A stretch of 64,000 bases of DNA from Pseudalgibacter ostreae (lineage in GTDB: Bacteria; Bacteroidota; Bacteroidia; Flavobacteriales; Flavobacteriaceae), in contig NZ_JBHMFC010000009.1 of the NCBI RefSeq assembly GCF_042427585.1, positions 62,001 through 126,000 on the forward strand, given 5' to 3'. The position numbers and the translations under genes are program-made. Positions 25,385 through 32,433 of the stretch are shown here, piece after piece (position 1 is the first letter of the stretch; the number at the start of each line of letters is the position of its first letter). The notes under the pieces were generated by a model that worked only from the letters and a program-made list of their open reading frames with translations, was not told the DNA's origin and did no database searches.

Positions 25385-26185
25385 ATGATGATAAAAGCAA
25401 TTACCAGCATACAAAATCCACTCGTAAAACAACTTGTCCAATTAAAGGACAAGTCGCGCGAGCGCAGAAAAACAAACACCTTTTTAATTGAAGGTATTCG
25501 AGAAATAACACTGGCCTTAAAAGGGGGGTATGAGTTGGAAACCATTCTTTTTTATCCCGAATTATTCACTTCAGATCAAGTTAAAGCCCTAACGCCTTTA
25601 GCCATAAATACTATTGAGATTTCCAAAGAAGTATATCAAAAGCTAGCCTATCGCGATACTACCGAAGGTGTTTTAGCCGTTACAATCTCTAAGCATCATC
25701 ATATAACGGATTTACAATTCGATACTAAAACCCCATTGATTTTAGTGGCTGAAGCACCCGAAAAACCTGGAAATATCGGAGCGCTTTTAAGAACAGCAGA
25801 TGCTGCTCGTGTAGATGCTGTAATTATTGCCAACCCCAAAACAGACTTATACAACCCAAACATTATTCGCTCTAGTGTAGGCGGGTTGTTTACCAACCAA
25901 GTTGCCACAGGAACTACCACAGACATTATTGCGTTTTTAAAATTAAAGGAAATCCCTGTTTATTGTGCAGCCTTACAGGCTTCGCTTGAATACCACACAC
26001 AAGACTTCACTAAACCGACCGCTATCGTAGTAGGCACAGAAGCCACGGGCTTAAGTAAGGAATGGTTAGAACATGCTAAACAAAATATAATTATTCCTAT
26101 GCAAGGAGAAATAGATTCTATGAATGTGTCGGTTGCTGCAGGAATCCTTATTTTTGAGGCGAAAAGACAGCGCGGTTTTAAATAA
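25385..26185 (+). CDS. SpoU/TrmH-type RNA 2'-O-methyltransferase
   Basis: This 266-residue protein starts at ATG 25385 (MMIKAITSIQNPLVKQL); the longer frame has an odd leader. The N-terminal substrate-binding domain (RRKTNTFLIEGIREI, about 24-38) is of the RlmB/TsnR type. The knotted SPOUT domain follows with VAEAPEKPGNIGALLRTADA near 120-139, VGTEATGLSKEWL near 217 and IPMQGEIDSMNVSVAAGIL near 237-255. The last two are SAM-binding motifs 2 and 3. It methylates a ribose in rRNA or tRNA; the target is not told by sequence. Confidence 0.9.
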   Translation: MMIKAITSIQNPLVKQLVQLKDKSRERRKTNTFLIEGIREITLALKGGYELETILFYPELFTSDQVKALTPLAINTIEISKEVYQKLAYRDTTEGVLAVTISKHHHITDLQFDTKTPLILVAEAPEKPGNIGALLRTADAARVDAVIIANPKTDLYNPNIIRSSVGGLFTNQVATGTTTDIIAFLKLKEIPVYCAALQASLEYHTQDFTKPTAIVVGTEATGLSKEWLEHAKQNIIIPMQGEIDSMNVSVAAGILIFEAKRQRGFK

Positions 26186-26275
26186 AATCGCCATTTCTAT
26201 GTTTTTTTACAACGACATAATTTCTTAAATTAAAACTGCAAAACAAATAAGTTGCCAAGACGTTAAAACACAAAT

Positions 26276-27508
26276 ATGACAGCAAACACGCTTTTTTATA
26301 TCATTATCGCTATTATCATTATCGATTTTTTAGTAGATAAAATACTAGATGCTTTAAATGCCAAACATTATAATGATGTGTTACCTAAAGACCTTCAAGA
26401 CGTTTATGACGAGACAGAATATAAAAAATCCCAACATTATAAAATCACTAATTATAGGTTCGGATTAATAACTTCTACTTTTTCTCTTCTATTGACTTTA
26501 GGTTTTTTGTTTTTTGATGGTTTTGAGTTTGTAGATACGCTTGCTAGAAGTTACAGCAACCATCCCATTGGTATCGCGCTTATTTTCTTTGGCATCATTA
26601 TGATCGGGAGCGATATTTTAACCACGCCATTCTCTTATTACAGCACCTTTGTTATTGAAGAAAAATTCGGCTTTAATAAAACAACTGTTAAAACATTCTT
26701 TCTAGACAAACTTAAAGGCCTGTTAATGATGGCTATTGTTGGGGGTGGTATTTTAGCTTTAGTTATTTGGTTCTACCAGTTTGCTGGCAAACACTTTTGG
26801 CTTTATGCTTGGGCTTTAGTGGCTGTTTTTTCGTTATTTATGAACATGTTCTACTCCAAACTTATTGTACCATTATTTAATAAACAAACGCCTTTGGAAG
26901 CAGGAAGCTTGCGTGATAAAATCTCAGAATATGCGAAAACGGTCGGTTTTAAATTAGACACTATTTTTGTAATCGATGGCTCTAAGCGAAGCACAAAGGC
27001 CAATGCTTATTTTTCTGGTTTTGGTAGCGAGAAACGCGTAACCCTTTATGATACCTTGATTAATGATTTGGATGAAGATGAAATTGTGGCCGTTCTGGCA
27101 CATGAGGTTGGACATTACAAAAAGAAACACATTATTTTTAATTTGTTCGCCTCTATTTTATTAACAGGAGTAACACTTTATATTTTATCCTTGTTTATTT
27201 CGAATCCCTTATTATCACATGCTTTAGGTGTGGAGATTCCAAGCTTCCACATAGGCCTGATTGCTTTTGGCTTGCTCTACTCCCCTATTTCTGAAATTAC
27301 AGGATTGATTATGAATGTGTTTTCTAGAAAATTTGAATATCAAGCCGATGATTATGCAAAAAACACCTACAAGGCCGAGCCGCTTATTTCATCATTAAAA
27401 AAACTCTCTAAAAATAGTTTGAGCAATTTAACACCCCATCCTGCTTACGTATTTATGCATTATTCCCACCCAACGCTATTGCAACGGATGTTAAATTTAC
27501 GAAAGTAG
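26276..27508 (+). CDS. M48 family metalloprotease, Ste24-like
   Basis: This 410-residue inner-membrane protein has a hydrophobic N-terminus and membrane spans at about 5-20, 65-85, 100-120, 155-180, 180-200, 290-315 and 325-345. The zinc site is VAVLAHEVGHYKKKH (about 272-286), with the third ligand Glu in SRKFEYQADDYA near 355. Length and topology match the Ste24/CAAX prenyl protease 1 group. Bacteria lack prenylated substrates of that kind, so a role in membrane protein quality control is more likely (inference). It follows the SpoU gene by 90 bases. Confidence 0.92.
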   Translation: MTANTLFYIIIAIIIIDFLVDKILDALNAKHYNDVLPKDLQDVYDETEYKKSQHYKITNYRFGLITSTFSLLLTLGFLFFDGFEFVDTLARSYSNHPIGIALIFFGIIMIGSDILTTPFSYYSTFVIEEKFGFNKTTVKTFFLDKLKGLLMMAIVGGGILALVIWFYQFAGKHFWLYAWALVAVFSLFMNMFYSKLIVPLFNKQTPLEAGSLRDKISEYAKTVGFKLDTIFVIDGSKRSTKANAYFSGFGSEKRVTLYDTLINDLDEDEIVAVLAHEVGHYKKKHIIFNLFASILLTGVTLYILSLFISNPLLSHALGVEIPSFHIGLIAFGLLYSPISEITGLIMNVFSRKFEYQADDYAKNTYKAEPLISSLKKLSKNSLSNLTPHPAYVFMHYSHPTLLQRMLNLRK

Positions 27509-27720
27509 CCGTATTAAATAAATTAAATGGAACAGACTTTATTTAGGGCCTTAACTTTCAATTTCAAATGGGGCCGCGTTAACGATTGCAGCGGCATCCT
27601 TTTTTGAGGCACGAGAAAAAGATACAGCGGAAAGCGTGTTAAAACGCCCATAAAATCAAAAAAATAATCTTCTTTTATGAGATTCCTTGCTTTGTAGAGA
27701 GGAGAAACCAAAAAATAAAT

Positions 27721-27756
27721 TATCTTTGCCGCTTGAAAACCCGAAAAGTCGGGTTT
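27721..27756 (+). promoter_or_regulatory. Helicase gene -7 box and 5' leader hairpin
   Basis: TATCTTTG at 27721-27728 fits the -7 element. AAACCCGA at 27737-27744 pairs exactly with TCGGGTTT at 27749-27756 around a 4-base loop, so the transcript would begin with this hairpin. About 100 bases of leader then precede the ATG at 27859. No good -33 match was found at the usual spacing. A 5' hairpin and a long leader on a DEAD-box gene suggest cold or autoregulatory control (inference). Confidence 0.5.
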
Positions 27757-27858
27757 ATATTCCTCAGGGCGAGGATGTGTTGCGGGAAGTTTAAGTTAAG
27801 TATGTCGATTCGCTTCTTTATGTAACACCACATAACACAATCGAATACTTATACAAGA

Positions 27859-29688
27859 ATGAACACATTCCAAGATTTGGGTCTTAATGAAGACCTTTTA
27901 AAAGCCATTACCGATTTAGGATTTACAAAACCAAGCGAAGTACAGGAAAAATCTATTCCTATCCTTTTAGAAGGTGAAACCGATTTAGTGGCCTTGGCCC
28001 AAACGGGCACAGGAAAAACTGCCGCTTTTGGTTTTCCTATGTTACAAAAAATAAATATTGATAGCCGTACAACACAAGGCCTTATCTTATCGCCTACCCG
28101 TGAACTTTGTTTACAGATTACCAACGAAATGAAAAATTACGGTAAATACTGTAAAGGACTTAATGTGGTGGCTGTTTATGGCGGTTCTAGCATTACAGAT
28201 CAAGCACGTGAAATTAAACGTGGCGCACAAATTATTGTAGCGACCCCAGGACGTATCAAGGATATGATAAGCAGACGTTTGGTGGATATTTCTAAAATTG
28301 ATTATGCCGTTTTAGATGAAGCCGACGAAATGTTGAACATGGGCTTTTTTGAAGATATTACAGATATTTTATCCAATACGCCTAAAGAGAAGTCTACTTG
28401 GCTGTTTAGTGCTACGATGCCTAAAGAGGTTTCTATTATCGCTAAAAAATTCATGAATAGCCCGCAGGAAATTACTGTAGGGAATAAAAACGAAAGTACC
28501 AACCAAGTCTCTCACGAGTATTATTTGGTAAATGCAAGAGATCGTTATTCTGCCTTAAAGCGTTTAGCAGATACAAATCCTGATATCTTTTCAGTTATAT
28601 TTTGTAGAACAAAACGTGACACCCAAAAAGTAGCCGAACAACTTATTGAAGACGGGTACAGTGCGGGGGCCTTACATGGGGATTTAAGCCAGAACCAAAG
28701 AGATTTGGTTATGAATTCTTTTAGAAAAAAACAAATACAAATGCTTGTGGCTACAGATGTAGCTGCCCGTGGTATTGACGTAGATGATATTACACACGTT
28801 ATAAATTATCAACTTCCAGATGAACCTGAAATTTACACACACCGTTCTGGTAGAACTGGACGTGCTGGAAAGACAGGGATTTCTATGGTTATTGTTTCTA
28901 AAAGTGAAGTGCGCAAGATAAAAGGTATCGAGCGCATCATTAAAAAACAATTCGAGAAAAAAGAAATTCCAGATGGTATGGAAATATGCGAAGTGCAACT
29001 TATGTCGCTCGCCAATAAGATACACCATACCGAGGTTAATCACGAGATAGATAAGTATTTAGCCAGTATAAACGAATTGTTTGAAGAAACCAGTAAAGAG
29101 GAGCTAATTAAAAAATTCTTTTCTGTAGAATTCACTCGTTTTTATAACTATTACCAAAAATCTAACAACTTAAATGTTGCTGAAGGCTCGCAAGATAGCG
29201 GTGGACGAGATTTTTCAGGTGCTTCAAATTCCTCACGTTATTTTATAAACGTGGGTAGTAAAGATGGTTTTGACTGGATGAAACTAAAAGATTTCTTAAA
29301 AGAGGTCTTGGAACTTGGTAGAGACGATGTCTTTAAAGTTGAAGTTAAAGACAGTTTTTCCTTTTTTAACACAGAAAAAGAATTACAAGAAAAAGTTTTG
29401 GCCTTTTTTACAGATTACAAACACGATGGCCGTTTTGTTAATGTTGAAGTATCACAAAACCGTGATGGCGGCGGTGGCGGAAGACGTAGTGACAGACGCA
29501 GCAGCGGTGGTCGCGACGGCGGAAACCGTAGCGGAAGACGCAGTAGTGGCGGTCGTGATGACAAAAAAGGAGGTTTTAACAGAAGTGATAGACGCCGTAG
29601 TGAGGGCACCTCTAAACCCAGACGTTCCGATGGTGATTCTAAATCGAGTTCGGCATCATCAGATAGACCAAAGCGTTCTAGAAGATAA
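27859..29688 (+). CDS. DEAD-box RNA helicase (DeaD/CsdA-like)
   Basis: This 609-residue protein has all core motifs: Q motif FTKPSEVQEKSIP near 23-35, motif I AQTGTGKTAA near 49, Ia PTRELCLQ, Ib TPGRIKD, II VLDEADEM near 152-159, III SATMP, IV VIFCRTK, V ATDVAARGID, VI HRSGRTGRAGKTG near 331-343. A DbpA-type RNA-binding domain (YFINVGSKDGFDWMKLKDFL) lies at about 457-535. The last 75 residues are a low-complexity Arg/Gly/Ser/Asp tail with SGGR-type repeats. It is cytosolic and probably acts in ribosome assembly and cold adaptation. Confidence 0.95.
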   Translation: MNTFQDLGLNEDLLKAITDLGFTKPSEVQEKSIPILLEGETDLVALAQTGTGKTAAFGFPMLQKINIDSRTTQGLILSPTRELCLQITNEMKNYGKYCKGLNVVAVYGGSSITDQAREIKRGAQIIVATPGRIKDMISRRLVDISKIDYAVLDEADEMLNMGFFEDITDILSNTPKEKSTWLFSATMPKEVSIIAKKFMNSPQEITVGNKNESTNQVSHEYYLVNARDRYSALKRLADTNPDIFSVIFCRTKRDTQKVAEQLIEDGYSAGALHGDLSQNQRDLVMNSFRKKQIQMLVATDVAARGIDVDDITHVINYQLPDEPEIYTHRSGRTGRAGKTGISMVIVSKSEVRKIKGIERIIKKQFEKKEIPDGMEICEVQLMSLANKIHHTEVNHEIDKYLASINELFEETSKEELIKKFFSVEFTRFYNYYQKSNNLNVAEGSQDSGGRDFSGASNSSRYFINVGSKDGFDWMKLKDFLKEVLELGRDDVFKVEVKDSFSFFNTEKELQEKVLAFFTDYKHDGRFVNVEVSQNRDGGGGGRRSDRRSSGGRDGGNRSGRRSSGGRDDKKGGFNRSDRRRSEGTSKPRRSDGDSKSSSASSDRPKRSRR

Positions 29689-29717
29689 TAACTAAGACGC
29701 CATTATAAAATTTCATT

Positions 29718-29765
29718 TTGAGTACAGTCCAGAGGTTTAAAAAACAATCTTCAGACTGTACTCAA
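29718..29765 (+). terminator. Terminator of the helicase gene
   Basis: TTGAGTACAGTC at 29718-29729 pairs perfectly with 29754-29765, and a T-rich tract follows (about 29767-29776). It lies 29 bases after the helicase stop. Confidence 0.75.
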
Positions 29766-29885
29766 CTTGTTTTTGTTCTAATAAATCGATTAACGTTAAA
29801 CTTATTTGTTAATTTTAAGTCAAATTAAAAACAAGGTATAAACTTTGCCATAAACTTTAGTATTTTTATACCTAAATCATTTTCA

Positions 29886-30671
29886 ATGAAAAACTATCTG
29901 TTTCTTTTTATGTGTCTATTGGCGAGCGTCGTAAGTTTTGCCCAAGACGATACAGATAATACATTGATAAAAGCTATTGTGATTAATGCTGCAGATGACA
30001 CGCCACTGGAAAGTGTAAACATTGTTAACCTTAACCAAGTTATTGGTACGGCAACTAACGCTAAGGGAGAATTCAAAATATCAGCAAAAGCAAACGACAC
30101 ATTACACCTCTCTTATTTGGGTTTTAAATCGATTAAAGTACGAGTTACCAATGACTGGTTAAAGTTTGGGAACACTAAAATTGCTTTAACCGAACTGGCC
30201 TTAGCACTAGAGGAGGTGGTTATTAATCAATTAAAACTAACAGGATACCTCGAAGTAGACATCAAGCAAGTACCAGCTGTAAACACAAATTACAGATACA
30301 GTATTTCGGGCCTTTCCAATACAGGGTATGAAGCCAATGCGCCTGGAACCCTTAATAAAATATTAGGATCTATTTTTAATCCTGCCGATTTTTTACACCG
30401 CATGTTTGGACGAAAACCCAATGAATTGCATAAGTTGAAAAAAATGAAGCAAGATGATGAAATAAGAAATCTTTTAGCCTCTCGTTTTGATCGCGAAATG
30501 CTGATGGTTTTATTAAAAGTGGACCGTGTAGATTTAGATGAAATTGTAAGCCAATGTGATTACTCTAAAGGCTTTATACAAACCGCGAACGATTTGCAGA
30601 TTCTGGATGCCATTAGTGAGTGTTATGAAGAATACAAAGTACTTAGTAGAGGACGAAACAATCATATGTAA
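29886..30671 (+). CDS. Secreted protein with carboxypeptidase-regulatory-like domain
   Basis: This 261-residue protein has a signal peptide (residues 1-19, ending SFAQ). A CarboxypepD_reg-like beta-sandwich follows at about 27-112, with VINAADDTPLESVNIVN and the TATNAKGEFKISAK and DTLHLSYLGFKS segments. The C-terminal half is helical and charged and has no known domain. The domain is the same as that at the N-terminus of many TonB receptors, but no barrel follows here. It should be exported; the function is unknown. Stand-alone genes of this kind are common in Flavobacteriia. Confidence 0.78.
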   Translation: MKNYLFLFMCLLASVVSFAQDDTDNTLIKAIVINAADDTPLESVNIVNLNQVIGTATNAKGEFKISAKANDTLHLSYLGFKSIKVRVTNDWLKFGNTKIALTELALALEEVVINQLKLTGYLEVDIKQVPAVNTNYRYSISGLSNTGYEANAPGTLNKILGSIFNPADFLHRMFGRKPNELHKLKKMKQDDEIRNLLASRFDREMLMVLLKVDRVDLDEIVSQCDYSKGFIQTANDLQILDAISECYEEYKVLSRGRNNHM

Positions 30672-30678
30672 TACATTA

Positions 30679-30709
30679 TTAAAAAAAGAGTTATTCGCTC
30701 TTTTTTTAA
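30679..30709. terminator. Bidirectional terminator
   Basis: TTAAAAAAAGAG at 30679-30690 pairs with CTCTTTTTTTAA at 30698-30709 around a 7-base loop. It separates two convergent genes and has T tracts on both strands. Confidence 0.88.
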
Positions 30710-30719
30710 CACACACGGG

Positions 30720-31382
30720 TCATTTGACTTTATCCGCATAAAAACGAGCCACGATATCATCGTAGCTTTTAATGGTTTTCTTAATCCAGTCCATACGTTT
30801 TTCAAGGCTATTTTCATCAGAAAGTTGCCATGCTATATCTGTTTGCTTTAATTTTGTTGTTACATACTGTAAAATGATAGCCGCAGATACCGAAATATTC
30901 AAACTCTCGGTAAAACCCACCATAGGTATTTTTAAAAAGCAATCTGCTGCGTTTAAAACCTCTTCCGATAGTCCTTCTGTTTCTCTTCCAAAGAAAAAAC
31001 ATGCTTTTTTATGCACATCGAAATCCTGCAATTCGCAGGTATTACCGTGCGGTGTGGTGGCCACAATTTGGTAGCCTTTATGTTTTAAATCACTAATGCA
31101 ATCTTTAACGCTATGGTATCTATTTAAATCCACCCACTTTTGTGCGCCCATAGCAATTTCTCTATCAATACGTTTAGAGTTAGATTCTTCCACAATATTT
31201 ACTTCTTGAATGCCAAAAACGTCGCAAGTCCGTATTACGGCACTCGTATTATGAAGTTGGTAAACATCTTCTGTTGCAACGGTAAAATGCTTTGTACGTT
31301 GCGATAATACCGTTGTGAATTTTTCTCTTCGAGATGCTGTTAAAAAAGTCTCTAAATGGTCTAAAAGCTCAATATCAATCAT
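30720..31382 (-). CDS. trmH: TrmH-type tRNA ribose 2'-O-methyltransferase
   Basis: This 220-residue SPOUT enzyme begins IELLDHLETFLTASRREKF, the E. coli TrmH-like N-terminal helix. It has LHNTSAVIRTCDVFGIQEV near 42-60 (motif 1), FFGRETEGLSEEVL near 134 (motif 2) and IPMVGFTESLNISVSAAIIL near 153-172 (motif 3). The C-terminal extension of TrmH (LEKRMDWIKKTI) is present. It should methylate the ribose of G18 in tRNA. A second SpoU enzyme lies at 25385; this one is closer to true TrmH. Confidence 0.9.
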   Translation of the reverse strand: MIDIELLDHLETFLTASRREKFTTVLSQRTKHFTVATEDVYQLHNTSAVIRTCDVFGIQEVNIVEESNSKRIDREIAMGAQKWVDLNRYHSVKDCISDLKHKGYQIVATTPHGNTCELQDFDVHKKACFFFGRETEGLSEEVLNAADCFLKIPMVGFTESLNISVSAAIILQYVTTKLKQTDIAWQLSDENSLEKRMDWIKKTIKSYDDIVARFYADKVK

Positions 31383-31583
31383 GGCATAAAAATAAAAAAC
31401 CAGACGGTTAAGTTGGTTTTTTTTTGCTGTTATTTATAGTTAACATTATTATTTTTGTTTAATTCGAAATTTGCATAACAAAAAAATCTGTTTTTTTAAC
31501 TGAAATAAAACTTTATTGGGCCTCACACCAATAAGAGCATGAATATGCTTATATTATCTTTACAAAATATTTTACACATTCTT

Positions 31584-32264
31584 ATGAAACATATTGTTGT
31601 ACTTACGGGTGCTGGTATAAGCGCCGAAAGCGGTATTAAAACGTTTAGAGATGCCGATGGCTTATGGGAAGGGCATGATGTTATGGACGTAGCAACACCA
31701 GAGGGTTTTGCTAAAAACCCTTCACTGGTATTAGACTTTTACAATCAACGCCGAAAACAACTTTTGGAAGTTGCTCCCAATCAAGCTCATTTTGATTTAG
31801 CTGCTTTAGAAAAGGATTTTAAAGTAAGCATTATTACCCAGAATGTAGATGATTTACACGAACGTGCTGGAAGCAGCAAGGTTATCCATTTGCATGGCGA
31901 ATTACTTAAAGCAAGAAGCACCCATAGTGATACGGATATTATGGATTGCCAAACGGATATACTTTTAGGCGATTTGTGTAAAAACGGGCATCAAATACGT
32001 CCACACATTGTATGGTTTGGAGAAGACGTTCCCATGATAGAAAAAGCTATGGCTATTTGCGAAACCGCAGACCTGTTGATTATTATTGGCACCTCTATGC
32101 AAGTTTATCCTGCAGCGGGACTAATGCATTACGTACCAGAACAAACACCTACCTATTTTATAGATCCAAAACCAAACGTAAAAAGCCAAAAACACTTAAG
32201 TGTTATTGCCGAAAATGCTACTATTGGAATGAGAAAAGTGTTCGAACTCCTAAAAACTGTTTAA
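31584..32264 (+). CDS. cobB: Sir2 family NAD-dependent protein deacylase (CobB-like)
   Basis: This 226-residue protein starts at ATG 31584 (MKHIVVLTGAGISAESG), where sirtuins usually begin; the longer frame adds an unrelated 15 residues. NAD motifs are GAGISAESGIKTFRDADG near 9-26 and TQNVDDLHERAG near 86-97, and the catalytic His is in VIHLHGEL. FYNQRR near 51-56 matches the Tyr and Arg of class III desuccinylases. The zinc module shows only two Cys (MDC and LCK), so the structural zinc site is reduced. IVWFGEDVP and IIIGTSMQVYPAAG follow. It is cytosolic and removes acyl groups from lysines. Confidence 0.92.
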   Translation: MKHIVVLTGAGISAESGIKTFRDADGLWEGHDVMDVATPEGFAKNPSLVLDFYNQRRKQLLEVAPNQAHFDLAALEKDFKVSIITQNVDDLHERAGSSKVIHLHGELLKARSTHSDTDIMDCQTDILLGDLCKNGHQIRPHIVWFGEDVPMIEKAMAICETADLLIIIGTSMQVYPAAGLMHYVPEQTPTYFIDPKPNVKSQKHLSVIAENATIGMRKVFELLKTV

Positions 32265-32375
32265 TGCTGTATTTCTTAATATTTATGGCACAGGTTTTAA
32301 ATGCTATTGGGCTACGCCTTAAACACCCCTAAAAGTGTTAAAAAAACTACACCAACTTGAGAATAAATTTCTATA

Positions 32376-32412
32376 AAAAAACCGATTAAAATTAGATTTT
32401 AATCGGTTTTTT
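32376..32412. terminator. Bidirectional terminator
   Basis: Sixteen bases at 32376-32391 (six A, CCGATTAAAA) pair perfectly with 32397-32412, with loop TTAGA. It lies between the convergent sirtuin and carB genes. Confidence 0.92.
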
Positions 32413-32433
32413 AAATTTATAACACTTCTATTA

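Noticed and set aside
29470..29640. Tandem repeat in the helicase gene considered as a CRISPR or satellite
   Set aside because: The period is irregular and it encodes the Arg/Gly/Ser-rich tail in frame. There are no spacers.
29315..29695. 126-codon frame within the helicase gene
   Set aside because: It is an out-of-frame shadow of the repetitive Arg/Gly/Ser tail. Its Val/Ala-rich product is a by-product of the codon repeat.
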